Shown: one piece after another, positions 8,843 through 16,445 of the stretch
How positions within the stretch are numbered: position 1 is the stretch's first letter
Layout of the letters: each line of letters starts with the position of its first letter
From: CAYPNP01 sp964412195
Lineage (GTDB): Bacteria > Acidobacteriota > JAAYUB01
Assembly (NCBI GenBank): GCA_964412195.1
Contig: CAYPNP010000016.1
Coordinates: 47,623 to 111,622, forward strand
Direction: 5' to 3'
DNA length: 64,000 bases
Position numbers and translations under genes: made by a program
Notes under the pieces: generated by a model
Told to the model about the DNA's origin: nothing
The model's database searches: none
The model's input: only the letters and a program-made list of their open reading frames with translations

Positions 8843-8919
8843 TGGTGCCGGTGCAGGGAATCGAACCCCGGACGCCGCGGATATGAGCCGCGTGCTCTAA
8901 CCGTCTGAGCTACACCGGC
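8843..8919 (-). tRNA. tRNA with anticodon CAT (Met, possibly Ile2)
   Basis: A 77-nt cloverleaf including an encoded CCA. The acceptor GCCGGTG pairs perfectly with CACCGGC. The D arm begins TAGCTCAG, the anticodon stem CGCGG/CCGCG encloses loop CTCATAT, and the T arm is CGGGG TTCGATT CCCTG. The discriminator is A. Elongator Met and lysidine-modified Ile2 tRNAs share this anticodon, and I cannot separate them by eye. Its position just upstream of tilS makes the Ile2 possibility worth testing. Confidence 0.95.
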
Positions 8920-8971
8920 ACAGAGGCGGAGGATACACAAGCGCCTCCGGTTTGTCAAGGACCACAGTATT

Positions 8972-9055
8972 AGATTGCGGATTGCGGATTGCGGATTGCG
9001 GATTTGCCATCGTGCTCGTCATCGTGCTCGTAATCGTAATCGTAATCGAACCAAG
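8972..9055. repeat. GATTGCG heptamers followed by TCGTGCTCGTAATCG array
   Basis: Five GATTGCG units (family C, 8972-9006) run directly into the reverse complement of the GATTACGAGCAC words (family D, 9011-9053). The opposite orientation of family D follows at 9217-9285, making a pair of arms about 160 bp apart. The sequence between the arms is unique and contains no gene that I can support. Confidence 0.85.
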
Positions 9056-9216
9056 AAATTACGCGCAACGACGCTGAGACCGCAGAGGCGATTCGGGACG
9101 CGGGTCCGCACGGCTGAATCCGGATAGACCGGATTCCAAATTCGGATTCCGGCCGGGGATTCGCGTGGATCCGTGTTGAATTCCACGTGCAAAGCTGCGT
9201 TAACTTCTTGAACCGA

Positions 9217-9333
9217 TTACGATTACGATTACGAGCACGATGACGATTACGAGCACGATGACGAGCACGAGCACGAGCGGTCATCGGTCACCGGTCATCC
9301 GTCATCGGTCACCCGTCACCGGTCATTTCCCCT
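9217..9333. repeat. GATTACGAGCACGATGACG array then GGTCATC/GGTCACC words
   Basis: A family D array (6-nt units GATTAC, GAGCAC, GATGAC) at about 9217-9280, followed by 7/8-nt GGTCATCGGTCACC words to about 9333. It forms the second arm opposite 9011-9053 and ends about 60 bp before the SnoaL-like gene. Confidence 0.85.
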
Positions 9334-9390
9334 TGCCAACCGCCGGCGCCGGTGTCACCATGGCGGATCGACAGGCTGCGGAGGCGACGA

Positions 9391-9837
9391 ATGGCAGCAC
9401 ACTCACGACGTCCGTCCGACCGGGCCGCGCGGCAGCGGGTGCTGGCCGACCGGTGGATGGAGATCCTGTGGCGGCAGCGCGACGTGGACGCCGTCGACCG
9501 CCTGCACGCCCCGGATTTCACCGACCGCTCCAGCGCCGGCCGGCGGACGGACAACGCCGCCTTCCGGGAGATGCTCCGGTCGTTCTACTCGGCCTTTCCC
9601 GATTTCCACGCCGTCACCGAGGACCTGGTGGTCGATCCCTCCGCCGGCACGGTGGCCATCCGCTGGAGCGCCACCGGGACCCACCGGGGCGCCTACCTGG
9701 GCGCACCGCCGACGGGACGGGTGATCCTGTTCCGCGGCATCGAGGTCCTCCGCTTCCGCCGGGACCGGGTGGCGGAGCGCTGGGGAGAATGGGACGGCTT
9801 CGCCCTTCTGGACCAGCTGGGGAAACCATGGCGCTGA
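9391..9837 (+). CDS. SnoaL-like (NTF2-fold) ester cyclase family protein
   Basis: A 148-residue protein of the SnoaL-like polyketide cyclase/NTF2 superfamily, small alpha+beta barrels that bind hydrophobic ligands. Visible features are the helical start (RQRVLADRWMEILWRQRD) and DAVDRLHAPDFTDRSS. FREMLRSFYSAFPDFHAVTEDLVV and the closing strands VAIRWSATGTHRG, VILFRGIEVLRFR and VAERWGEWD complete the fold. These are typical of the ester-cyclase subgroup, but substrates cannot be inferred. The ATG at 9391 is preferred because GGAGG sits 7 bases upstream. It overlaps the next gene by 10 bases, so the two are probably co-translated. Confidence 0.75.
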   Translation: MAAHSRRPSDRAARQRVLADRWMEILWRQRDVDAVDRLHAPDFTDRSSAGRRTDNAAFREMLRSFYSAFPDFHAVTEDLVVDPSAGTVAIRWSATGTHRGAYLGAPPTGRVILFRGIEVLRFRRDRVAERWGEWDGFALLDQLGKPWR

Positions 9838-10127
9838 TCCGCCTGATCATCGGAGTCTTCTGGTTCCTGGCCGCCCTGCTGGGCCTGCGGCTCCTGTCGC
9901 GCTGGCTCGGCCGGCACTTCGGGCCCAAACCGCCCGACGGCCGGCCCCTGGAAGGCCCCGCGGCCACCCCCGAACTCCGCGGCGCCATGGTGAAGGACCC
10001 CGTCTGCGGCACCTGGGTGGATCCGCGGATCGCCCTGGCGCTGACCTCCGGCAAGGAGACGATCCGCTTCTGCAGCGAGGAGTGCCGGAAGGCCTGGTTG
10101 GGGCAGCATCCCGCCGGCCCGGCCTGA
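9828..10127 (+). CDS. PP0621-like membrane protein with TRASH-type metal site
   Basis: A 99-residue protein with one N-terminal membrane helix (about residues 3-22, IRLIIGVFWFLAALLGLRLL). A basic/proline linker follows, then a C-terminal Cys motif KDPVCGTWVDPRIAL...IRFCSEECRKAWL. Cys spacing CX(n)FCSEEC resembles TRASH/YHS domains that bind metals, and the layout matches the uncharacterised PP0621 family. It starts inside the end of the SnoaL-like gene (10-bp overlap), suggesting a two-gene unit. Function is unknown. A metal-sensing or chaperone role is an inference from the cysteines. Confidence 0.75.
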   Translation: MALIRLIIGVFWFLAALLGLRLLSRWLGRHFGPKPPDGRPLEGPAATPELRGAMVKDPVCGTWVDPRIALALTSGKETIRFCSEECRKAWLGQHPAGPA

Positions 10128-10145
10128 AGCCCCGCGGGGCAGGCG

Positions 10146-10181
10146 AAATAAAAATTGCCGGGAGTTTTGGCGCTCCCGGCA
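10146..10181 (-). terminator. Intrinsic terminator reading on the minus strand
   Basis: A perfect 8-bp stem GCCGGGAG/CTCCCGGC (10157-10164 with 10173-10180) is followed on the minus strand by AATTTTTATT. On the plus strand there is an A tract before it but no T tract after it. It is therefore a good terminator for leftward transcription, yet no minus-strand gene is visible in 10182-10386. Confidence 0.7.
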
Positions 10182-10386
10182 ACGTGCAAAGTAGGTAACA
10201 TTCTACGTGTCGCCTTAATAGATGCGGGAGGGTGCCGGAAAGTTGAATCTTTTTCAGCAGGCCGGACATCCGCGCAATCCACAGATTTCATTTGACATAC
10301 GGTTTCTTCACATCGAGGGAATGAACCCTTCCGGCGCGGGGGCATCCAATCCGTTTCCGACCTACCCGCAGAAAGGAGAGCTTGGC

Positions 10387-11928
10387 ATGGCCCCAACACA
10401 CGTTTCTCCGCAACGGCCGGCAGGATTTTCCCGGATCGCCCGGCTCTTCCTGGCGGCGGTCCTTCTGTCCGCCGGAGCAGGCGGTCCGGCCCGCGCCGCC
10501 GGCACGGCCGAAAAAATCCTGGACCGCTGCGCCAAGGCGATGGGCGGGGAGAAGGCGCTCCGGAAGGTTGCCGCCTGGCAGGCCCGGGGCGTGGTGACCC
10601 GTCCCGGCGACGGCCGGTCCGGCCGCTTCGGGGCGGCGGCCCGCGTCCCCGGGCAATTCTGGCAGGAGGTCCAGGTCGGCTCCGACGTGTACGCCGAGGC
10701 CTTCAACGGCAAGTCGGGCTGGCGCACGGACCCCGGCGCCGGCCTCCGCACCCTGACCGGCGAGGCGGGCCGGGATTTCCAGGCGGAGGCCCGCTTCCGC
10801 TGCGTCCGCTGGCTGGACTGGAAAAAGGACAAGAGCCGGCTGGCGGACGCCGGCGCCGCGACATGGAACGGCCAGCCCGCCCGGAAGGTGCTGCTGACCA
10901 CCCGGCGGGACGTGCGGATCGCGCTCTACTTCGACGCCGGCTCCGGCCTGCTGGTGGGCGAGGAGTTCCCCGCCGGCAAAGGCCTGCGCCGGTACGAATA
11001 CTCCGAATACCGGCCGGTCCAGAGCCTCCGGCTGCCTTTCGCCATCACCGCTTCCGACGGCCGGAACACGTTCAAGATCGCCCTGGAGTCCATCCGGATC
11101 AACGCGCCGCCGGAGGCCGGTCGGTTTGACTTCCCGGTGCCGGAAGGGCGCGCCCTCCCCGACATCCCGGCCCTGCTGAAAGAGGTGGGGGACAACCAGG
11201 AGCGGCTGGAAAAGCTCCTCGACTCCTACACGTTCACGGAGCGCCATTCCGTCCGGGAGTTCGACAAGAAGGGCACGGTCCGCGAAAAGCCCGAGGAGAC
11301 CTACGAGATCACCTTCGTCCGTGGCCGGCAGGTGCGGCGGCTGGTGGCGCGGGAGGGCAGGCCCCTCTCCGCCTCGGACCAGGCCAAGGAGGACCGCAAG
11401 CTCGAGAAGCAGGTGCGGGAGATCGAGAAGGAGGCCGCCGCCGCGGCGAAGGGTCCGGGTGGGAAGTCCGCCCGCGGGGAGCGATCGATCTCCATCGGCG
11501 CGGGGCTGAAGACCACCCGGATGATCAATCCCCGCTGGGAGCAGTACGAGGGGCGCGAGCTGGTGGTGTTCGATTTCGAGCCCAACCTGGCCTACAAGCC
11601 GAAGGACACGGCGGAAAAGCTGATGCAGAAAGTGGCCGGCACGCTCTGGGTGGACGCCGCGGACCGCCAGGTGGTCCGCTTCGAGGCCAAACTGCTGGAA
11701 TCCTACAAGGTGGGCGGCGGCCTGCTCGCCTCCGTCAAGCCGGGGGCGACCTTTGTCGTGGAGCAGATCCGCGTCAACAACGAGATCTGGCTGCCGTCCC
11801 AAATCGAGTTCCAGCTGGACGCACGGGCCCTCTTTGTCGGGGTCAGCATGAACCGGATCGTCCGCTACAGCGACTACCAGCGCTTTGGGGTGGAGTCCGA
11901 GGAGAAGATCGCCCCGCCGAAAGAATGA
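10387..11928 (+). CDS. Secreted hypothetical protein, LolA-like N-terminal region
   Basis: A 513-residue exported protein with a signal peptide (about residues 1-37: basic start, hydrophobic LFLAAVLLSAGAGG, cleavage near ARA-AG). The mature N-terminal half starts with a helix (EKILDRCAKAMGGEKALRKV). It continues as alternating strands in the style of LolA/LolB-like outer-membrane lipoprotein carriers. Around residues 270-360 there is a charged region (ERHSVREFDKKGTVREK, RKLEKQVREIEKE) with an Ala/Lys-rich linker. The C-terminal half again forms beta strands (GTLWVDAADRQVVRFEA). I do not recognise a precise function. The ATG at 10387 has AAGGAGAG upstream and fits the signal peptide. Confidence 0.75.
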   Translation: MAPTHVSPQRPAGFSRIARLFLAAVLLSAGAGGPARAAGTAEKILDRCAKAMGGEKALRKVAAWQARGVVTRPGDGRSGRFGAAARVPGQFWQEVQVGSDVYAEAFNGKSGWRTDPGAGLRTLTGEAGRDFQAEARFRCVRWLDWKKDKSRLADAGAATWNGQPARKVLLTTRRDVRIALYFDAGSGLLVGEEFPAGKGLRRYEYSEYRPVQSLRLPFAITASDGRNTFKIALESIRINAPPEAGRFDFPVPEGRALPDIPALLKEVGDNQERLEKLLDSYTFTERHSVREFDKKGTVREKPEETYEITFVRGRQVRRLVAREGRPLSASDQAKEDRKLEKQVREIEKEAAAAAKGPGGKSARGERSISIGAGLKTTRMINPRWEQYEGRELVVFDFEPNLAYKPKDTAEKLMQKVAGTLWVDAADRQVVRFEAKLLESYKVGGGLLASVKPGATFVVEQIRVNNEIWLPSQIEFQLDARALFVGVSMNRIVRYSDYQRFGVESEEKIAPPKE

Positions 11929-11934
11929 CCGGAC

Positions 11935-12075
11935 GATTGCAGATTGCGGATTGCGGATTTCGAATTGCGGATTTCGGATTGCAGATTGCGGATTGAAATC
12001 AGAAGGCCGAACTTAATTACGTCGCCCCCGTTCCGGTTCCCAAATCCGCCATCCGAAATCCGCAATCCGCAATTC
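11935..12075. repeat. GATTGCG heptamer arms in opposed orientation (family C)
   Basis: The left arm 11935-11998 carries GATTGCG/GATTTCG units. The right arm 12040-12075 carries the complementary CGCAATC/CGAAATC words. The 40-bp middle is unique. The two arms could pair as a long cruciform or RNA hairpin between the secreted-protein gene and the coaE promoter. Confidence 0.85.
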
Positions 12076-12084
12076 CCCGAAGGG

Positions 12085-12113
12085 TTGCATCGCGATGGGG
12101 GCTCCGCTACAAT
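12085..12113 (+). promoter_or_regulatory. Sigma70-type promoter for coaE
   Basis: TTGCAT (12085-12090), a 17-bp spacer and TACAAT (12108-12113) lie 25 bp before the coaE start. Confidence 0.65.
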
Positions 12114-12137
12114 CACGGCAATGAAGGGACGGATTCC

Positions 12138-12770
12138 ATGACCACCGCGCGGAAACCGCTTGTCACCGCCGGACTGACCGGCGGCATCGCCTCCGGCAAG
12201 ACCACGGTGGCCGGCTTCTTCCGGGAGCTGGGCGCCCGCGTGATCGACGCCGACGCCATCGCCCACCGGGTGCTGCGGCGGCAGGCGGTCGTCCGGGACC
12301 TGGTCGGGCGCTTCGGCGCCGGCATCCTCGCGCCGGACGGCCGGGTGGACCGGCGCCTCCTAGGGCCGCTCGTGTTCGGCGATCCGGCGGCCCGGGAGTG
12401 GCTCAACCGGCGGGTCCACCCGGAGGTCCGGGAGGAGATCGCGCGGCGGCTCGAGGAGGAGCGCCGCGCCGCCGCCCACCCCATGGCCGTCGTGGACGTC
12501 CCGCTGCTGGTGGAGTCGGGCGAGCCGCACCGCTACGGCCCCCTGGTCCTGGCTTGGTGCCCGCCCGCGCTCCAGCTCCGGCGGATCATGATCCGGGACG
12601 GGTTGAAGGAAACAGAGGCACGGGCCCGGCTGGAGTCCCAGCTGCCCCTCGAGCTCAAGCGGGCCCACGCCGACCACATCATCGACACGTCGGGGACCTT
12701 CGAGGAAACCCGCCGGCAGGTGGAGTCCGTCTACCAGGCCCTGCTCCGGCAGGAAGTTTCGCCTTCCTGA
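12138..12770 (+). CDS. coaE: Dephospho-CoA kinase CoaE
   Basis: Catalyses the last step of coenzyme A synthesis, phosphorylation of the 3'-OH of dephospho-CoA. The 210-residue P-loop kinase has GLTGGIASGKTTVAGFF (Walker A, about residues 12-28), followed by RVIDADAIAHRVL (substrate Asp). RRVHPEVREEI, AVVDVPLLVESG and the lid Arg/Leu region RARLESQLP follow. HADHIIDTSGT closes the family pattern. Length is normal. A purine-rich AAGGGACGG precedes the ATG. It appears monocistronic, with its own promoter. Confidence 0.95.
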   Translation: MTTARKPLVTAGLTGGIASGKTTVAGFFRELGARVIDADAIAHRVLRRQAVVRDLVGRFGAGILAPDGRVDRRLLGPLVFGDPAAREWLNRRVHPEVREEIARRLEEERRAAAHPMAVVDVPLLVESGEPHRYGPLVLAWCPPALQLRRIMIRDGLKETEARARLESQLPLELKRAHADHIIDTSGTFEETRRQVESVYQALLRQEVSPS

Positions 12771-12903
12771 GTCACGCAGGCCACCGGTGATTCCCGCCGG
12801 AGTGGGAGTCCGATGAAAGAAATGCCGACGCCTCGCCCGTCGACGGGCGAGGCCGTTAGCCTATAGCTGGGAGAATCAGTTTCGGGAGTGAAAGAAGCGG
12901 GGA

Positions 12904-13020
12904 TTACTTCTTCGCCTTGGCCTTGGGGGCCTCGTTCTTCTTCACGTTCTGGGGGCGGGTCTTGCCGAACGTCCCGCGATAGATCTTTCCCCGGCGCGTG
13001 CGCAGATCACCTTTACCCAT
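12904..13020 (-). CDS. Small ribosomal subunit protein bTHX
   Basis: A 38-residue, strongly basic protein beginning MGKGDLRTRRGKIYRGTFGK, matching the THX (bTHX/Thx) family. THX was first seen in the Thermus 30S subunit, where it sits in a cavity at the head of 16S rRNA. The N-terminal GKGDxxTRRGKI block is diagnostic. The C-terminus is a Lys/Ala tail. GAGGAG lies 9-14 bases upstream of the ATG on the minus strand. It is convergent with coaE and divergent from the dehydrogenase gene. Confidence 0.88.
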   Translation of the reverse strand: MGKGDLRTRRGKIYRGTFGKTRPQNVKKNEAPKAKAKK

Positions 13021-13102
13021 GCTGTCGACTCCTCGTCCACAAAATAAGGGCGTATTTGTAGCAGAATTCCCCGGTGGTGTCAATCGGAGAAAATCGCCGT
13101 TC

Positions 13103-13224
13103 GACCATGGACCATGGACGATGGACCATGGACGATGGACCATGGACGGTGGACCATGGACGGTGGACCATGGACGGTGGACCATGGACGGTGGACCATG
13201 GTCGATGGTCCATGGTCCATGGTC
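13103..13224. repeat. Tandem CCATGGACGATGGA/CCATGGACGGTGGA array (family A)
   Basis: About nine tandem units of 12-13 nt, changing from ...GACGATGG to ...GACGGTGG variants. The array ends in inverted words (GGTCCATGGTCC), so the 3' end can fold back on itself. The array is intergenic between the THX gene and the dehydrogenase. Confidence 0.9.
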
Positions 13225-13302
13225 TGTTGATCCAAATCCCAATCCCCATTCCCCTTTTATTCCCGTTATGGTACACTTTTCGCCTATTTATAGACGGAGA
13301 AC

Positions 13303-13338
13303 GATATCCGATGTCCGATGTCCGATGTCCGAATTCCG
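13303..13338. repeat. ATGTCCG heptamer array
   Basis: Four to five units of the 7-nt word ATGTCCG (with ATATCCG and GAATTCCG variants), 45 bp upstream of the dehydrogenase start and inside its likely 5' leader. Confidence 0.8.
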
Positions 13339-13382
13339 TAGAACGAAAACAAATTGAACAACATACACAAAGGAGACTGACT

Positions 13383-14501
13383 ATGGCCAAGTACCGCATT
13401 GCCTGGTTGCCCGGCGACGGGATCGGAGTGGAAGTCAACGAAGCCGCCAAGATCGTGCTGGACCGCATCGGGCTGGACGCCGAGTACATCCACGGCGACA
13501 TCGGCTGGGAGTTCTGGTGCAAGGAGGGCGACGCCTTCCCCCAGCGCACCGTCGAACTGCTGAAGAACGTGGATGCCGCCCTCTTCGGCGCCATCACCTC
13601 CAAGCCGGTCAAGGCCGCCGAAAAGGAACTGGTCCCCGCGCTGCAGGGCAAGGGCCTGGTCTACCGCTCGCCCATCGTGCGGATGCGCCAGACGTTCGAC
13701 CTCTATAACTGCCTGCGCCCCTGCAAGGCCTATCCCGGGAATCCCCTCAACTTCAAGGAAGGGATCGACCTGGTGGTCTTCCGCGAAAACACCGAGGACC
13801 TCTACGCCGGCGTCGAGTTCAACACCGTGCCCCAGGAGCTCAAGGATGTCCTGCTCAAGCTGTCCAAACCCTTCGCCGCCTTCAAGGACGTGCCGCTGGA
13901 TCAGTACGCCATTTCCACCAAGATCAACACCCGGAAAGGCTGCGAGCGGATCATCCGCGCCGCGTTCGACTTCGCCGTCAAGTTCCACCGCAAGAAGGTC
14001 ACCTGCGTGCACAAGGCCAACGTGGTCCGGGCCACCGACGGCCTGTTCCTGGAGACCTTCAAGGAAGTGGCCAAGCAGTACCCCGGCATCGCCACCGACG
14101 ACGCCAACATCGACGCCATGTGCATGTGGCTGCTGAAGAATCCCTTCAACTACGACGTGCTGGTGGCGCCGAACCTCTACGGCGACATCATCAGCGACCT
14201 GTGCGCCCAGATGGTGGGCGGGCTGGGCTTCGGCTGCTCCGGCAACATCGGCGACAAGCTGGCCGTGTTCGAGCCGACCCACGGCTCGGCCCCCAAGTAT
14301 GCCGGCCAGTACAAGTGCAATCCCATCGCCACGATCCTGGCGGCCAAGATGATGCTGGACTGGCTGGGCGAGTCCGAGAAGGGCGCCCGCGTCGAGCAGG
14401 CCACCGCCGCCGTCATCGCCGAGGGCAAGGTCCGCACCTACGACATGGGCGGCTCCAGCAAGACCCTGGAGATGGCCGAGGCGATCGCGGCGAAGCTCTA
14501 A
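13383..14501 (+). CDS. NAD-dependent isocitrate/isopropylmalate dehydrogenase family protein
   Basis: A 372-residue beta-decarboxylating dehydrogenase. It shows the N-terminal LPGDGIGVEV and the substrate loop SPIVRMRQTFDLYNCLRP. The catalytic Tyr lies in RENTEDLYAGVEF and the catalytic Lys in HKANVV. The metal Asp cluster is VAPNLYGDIISDL and the nucleotide loop is EPTHGSAPKYAGQ. The RMRQ...DLYNCLRP loop and the absence of leuB neighbours favour isocitrate (or homoisocitrate) over 3-isopropylmalate. Specificity cannot be fixed by eye. The ATG at 13383 follows AAAGGAGACTGACT. Upstream in-frame codons translate only repeat DNA and were excluded. Confidence 0.85.
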   Translation: MAKYRIAWLPGDGIGVEVNEAAKIVLDRIGLDAEYIHGDIGWEFWCKEGDAFPQRTVELLKNVDAALFGAITSKPVKAAEKELVPALQGKGLVYRSPIVRMRQTFDLYNCLRPCKAYPGNPLNFKEGIDLVVFRENTEDLYAGVEFNTVPQELKDVLLKLSKPFAAFKDVPLDQYAISTKINTRKGCERIIRAAFDFAVKFHRKKVTCVHKANVVRATDGLFLETFKEVAKQYPGIATDDANIDAMCMWLLKNPFNYDVLVAPNLYGDIISDLCAQMVGGLGFGCSGNIGDKLAVFEPTHGSAPKYAGQYKCNPIATILAAKMMLDWLGESEKGARVEQATAAVIAEGKVRTYDMGGSSKTLEMAEAIAAKL

Positions 14502-14600
14502 TTGCGAATTGCGGATTGCGGATTGCGGATTACAGATTGCGAATCGATCACCGATCGTAATCGCAGATCGTAATCGCAATCGTTCTCGTACTCGTTCTCG
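14502..14600. repeat. GATTGCG heptamers (family C) plus ATCGTAATCGC words (family D)
   Basis: The array begins immediately after the dehydrogenase stop codon: five GATTGCG-type units to about 14545, then ATCGTAATCGC/TTCTCGTACTCG words. Reverse-complement family C words return at 14706-14739. Confidence 0.85.
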
Positions 14601-14705
14601 CGTCCCGGGTTGAACCGGATCGGAATTTCCAACCTGTAGGCGCGAAGGGCGCAAAGAGGAAGCTCCAAATCCCTCGCCAACAGGCGGGGGATTTTCTTTT
14701 CGCCG

Positions 14706-14739
14706 GATTGCCAATCCGCAATTCGCAATCCGCAATCTT
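14706..14739. repeat. Inverted family C words
   Basis: CAATCCGCAATTCGCAATCC is the opposite orientation of the array at 14502-14545, about 160 bp away. It would form the second arm of a stem. The 105 bp between them contain no gene. Confidence 0.8.
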
Positions 14740-14774
14740 CCAGGGCACTCCTGATTCCATTCGGGGTGCAAAGC

Positions 14775-14803
14775 TTGCATCCTCAGTAGAACTCGGGTAT
14801 AGT
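14775..14803 (+). promoter_or_regulatory. Sigma70-type promoter for ornithine aminotransferase
   Basis: TTGCAT (14775-14780), a 17-bp spacer and TATAGT (14798-14803) lie 57 bp upstream of the start codon. Confidence 0.65.
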
Positions 14804-14860
14804 GTCCGGTCGCCCGCGGGCGGCCGGATTCTTCCGGAAATCATCCCAAGGAGAGTTCCC

Positions 14861-16087
14861 ATGGCCACGACGGAAACCAAACCCCTGACCACCGCCGAGA
14901 TCATCGCGCTGGACGAGAAGTACGGCGCCCACAATTACCACCCCCTGCCCGTGGTGATCGCCCGGGCCGAGGGCTGCCGGGTCTGGGATCCCGAGGGCCG
15001 CGCCTACTACGACATGCTGTCGGCCTACTCGGCCGTCAACCAGGGCCACCGGCACCCCCGCATCCTGCAGGCCATGATCGATCAGGCCCAGCGATGCACC
15101 CTGACCTCCCGCGCCTTCCACAACGACATGATGGGCCGCTTCCTCAAGCGGCTCTGCGAGTACACCGGCTACGAGATGGCCCTGCCCATGAACACCGGCG
15201 CCGAGGCAGTGGAGACGGCCCTGAAAATGGCCCGCCGCTGGGGCGTCGAGAAGAAGGGCATCGCCAACGGCCGGCAGGAGATCGTCGTGGCCGCCGAGAA
15301 CTTCCACGGCCGGACCATCAGTATCGTCTCCTTCTCCACCGACCCCGACGCTCGGATTAATTACGGCCCCTACACGCCCGGCTTCGTCATCGTCCCCTAC
15401 AACGACGCCGCCGCCATCGAGAAGGCCATCACCCCGAACACCTGCGCCGTGATGATCGAGCCCATCCAGGGCGAGGCCGGCGTCTACGTACCCGACGAAG
15501 GCTACCTGAAGGCCGTGCGCGAGATCTGCACCCGCCACCAGGCGCTTTTCATCGCCGACGAGATCCAGACCGGCTTCTGCCGCACCGGCCGCAAGTTCGC
15601 GGTGGACCACGAGGGCGTGCGCCCCGACGCCATGACCCTGGGCAAGGCCTTGGGCGGCGGCCTCTTCCCGGTCTCCGCCGTGGTGGCCGACCACGACGTG
15701 ATGGGCGTCTTCACCCCCGGCTCCCACGGCTCCACGTTCGGCGGCAACCCGCTGGCCTCGGCCATCGCCATCGCCGCCATGGGCGTGCTGGACGACGAGA
15801 AGCTGGCGGACAACGCCCGCGCGCTGGGCGAGCATTTCCGCGCCGAGGTGGCCAAGGCCCGCTGCCCGAAGATGGTGCAGGTCCGCGGCAAGGGCCTGCT
15901 CAACGCCATCGTCTTCGAGAAGGGCTTCGAGGCCTGGAACGTCTGCCTGGCCCTGCGCGACGCGGGGGTGCTGGCCAAGCAGACCCACGGCAACATCATC
16001 CGCTTCGCCCCGCCGCTGGTGATCACCCGCGACGAGATGGCCGACGCCCTGGGTCGGATCATCCGGGTGCTCGAGGCAGTCAAGTAG
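14861..16087 (+). CDS. rocD: Ornithine aminotransferase
   Basis: Class III PLP aminotransferase that moves the delta-amino group of ornithine to 2-oxoglutarate, giving glutamate semialdehyde/pyrroline-5-carboxylate. The 408-residue protein has the OAT start EKYGAHNYHPLPVVIARAEG, MLSAYSAVNQGHRHP and the PLP-phosphate region MNTGAEAVETALKMARRW. ENFHGRTISIVSFSTDP, the cofactor Asp in IADEIQTGFCRTG and the Schiff-base Lys262 in TLGKALGGG follow. All are typical of OAT rather than acetylornithine transaminase. The ATG follows AAGGAGAG. It is a single gene between repeat DNA and two tRNAs. Its product is shared with the HypD reaction encoded at 39.9 kb. Confidence 0.93.
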   Translation: MATTETKPLTTAEIIALDEKYGAHNYHPLPVVIARAEGCRVWDPEGRAYYDMLSAYSAVNQGHRHPRILQAMIDQAQRCTLTSRAFHNDMMGRFLKRLCEYTGYEMALPMNTGAEAVETALKMARRWGVEKKGIANGRQEIVVAAENFHGRTISIVSFSTDPDARINYGPYTPGFVIVPYNDAAAIEKAITPNTCAVMIEPIQGEAGVYVPDEGYLKAVREICTRHQALFIADEIQTGFCRTGRKFAVDHEGVRPDAMTLGKALGGGLFPVSAVVADHDVMGVFTPGSHGSTFGGNPLASAIAIAAMGVLDDEKLADNARALGEHFRAEVAKARCPKMVQVRGKGLLNAIVFEKGFEAWNVCLALRDAGVLAKQTHGNIIRFAPPLVITRDEMADALGRIIRVLEAVK

Positions 16088-16164
16088 GCTTCCCAGTTGC
16101 GGATCGCGGGGAACGGGGCTCGGTGCTTGGGATTCGAGTCTCTAGACTCGTTGGATCGCACTCC

Positions 16165-16258
16165 CAGCCCTTTCGCGTGTTTGGTGTATTTCGTGGTCGG
16201 ATTCCCGATGGCGGTTTGAGCTCTTTTCGTGTGGTTCGTGTGGTTCGTGGTGGCTTCA
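16165..16258. repeat. TTCGTGTGGTTCGTGG word repeat
   Basis: Degenerate words TTCGCGTGTTTGG, TTTCGTGTGGTTCGTG and GGTTCGTGGTGG. The same words recur at 60628-60700. It is intergenic, just upstream of the tRNA-Lys promoter. Confidence 0.7.
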
Positions 16259-16268
16259 TGGATTGGGA

Positions 16269-16296
16269 TTGACTTCCCGGGGGTTTCGGGTATCAT
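16269..16296 (+). promoter_or_regulatory. tRNA-Lys promoter
   Basis: TTGACT (16269-16274), a 16-bp spacer and TATCAT (16291-16296) lie 15 bp before the tRNA. Confidence 0.7.
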
Positions 16297-16310
16297 CTGG
16301 TGTCTTGCCC

Positions 16311-16385
16311 GGGGCGTTAGCTCAGCGGTAGAGCAACGGCCTTTTAAGCCGTGGGTCGAAGGTTCGAATCCTTCACGCCTCACCA
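16311..16385 (+). tRNA. tRNA-Lys (TTT)
   Basis: Acceptor GGGGCGT/ACGCCTC, D arm TAGCTCAGCGGTAGAGCA, anticodon stem ACGGC/GCCGT with loop CTTTTAA (TTT), T arm GAAGG TTCGAAT CCTTC, then A-CCA encoded. Confidence 0.97.
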
Positions 16386-16393
16386 ATTGCCGA

Positions 16394-16422
16394 TTGACAG
16401 GGGTGCCCCAATCTGGTACAAA
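16394..16422 (+). promoter_or_regulatory. tRNA-Glu promoter
   Basis: A consensus TTGACA (16394-16399), exactly 17 bp, then TACAAA (16417-16422), between the two tRNAs. tRNA-Glu therefore probably has its own promoter besides read-through. Confidence 0.7.
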
Positions 16423-16445
16423 GGCGCTCTTGTTCTTTCCAATAC

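Noticed and set aside
12904..13242. 112-residue form of the THX protein starting in the repeat array.
   Set aside because: The family is 25-40 residues long, and the ribosome-binding site precedes the ATG at 13020.
13074..13382. N-terminal extension of the dehydrogenase into the CCATGG array.
   Set aside because: It would encode a Trp/Met/Asp/Gly repeat unlike the family. ATG 13383 has a ribosome-binding site and starts the Rossmann-like fold.
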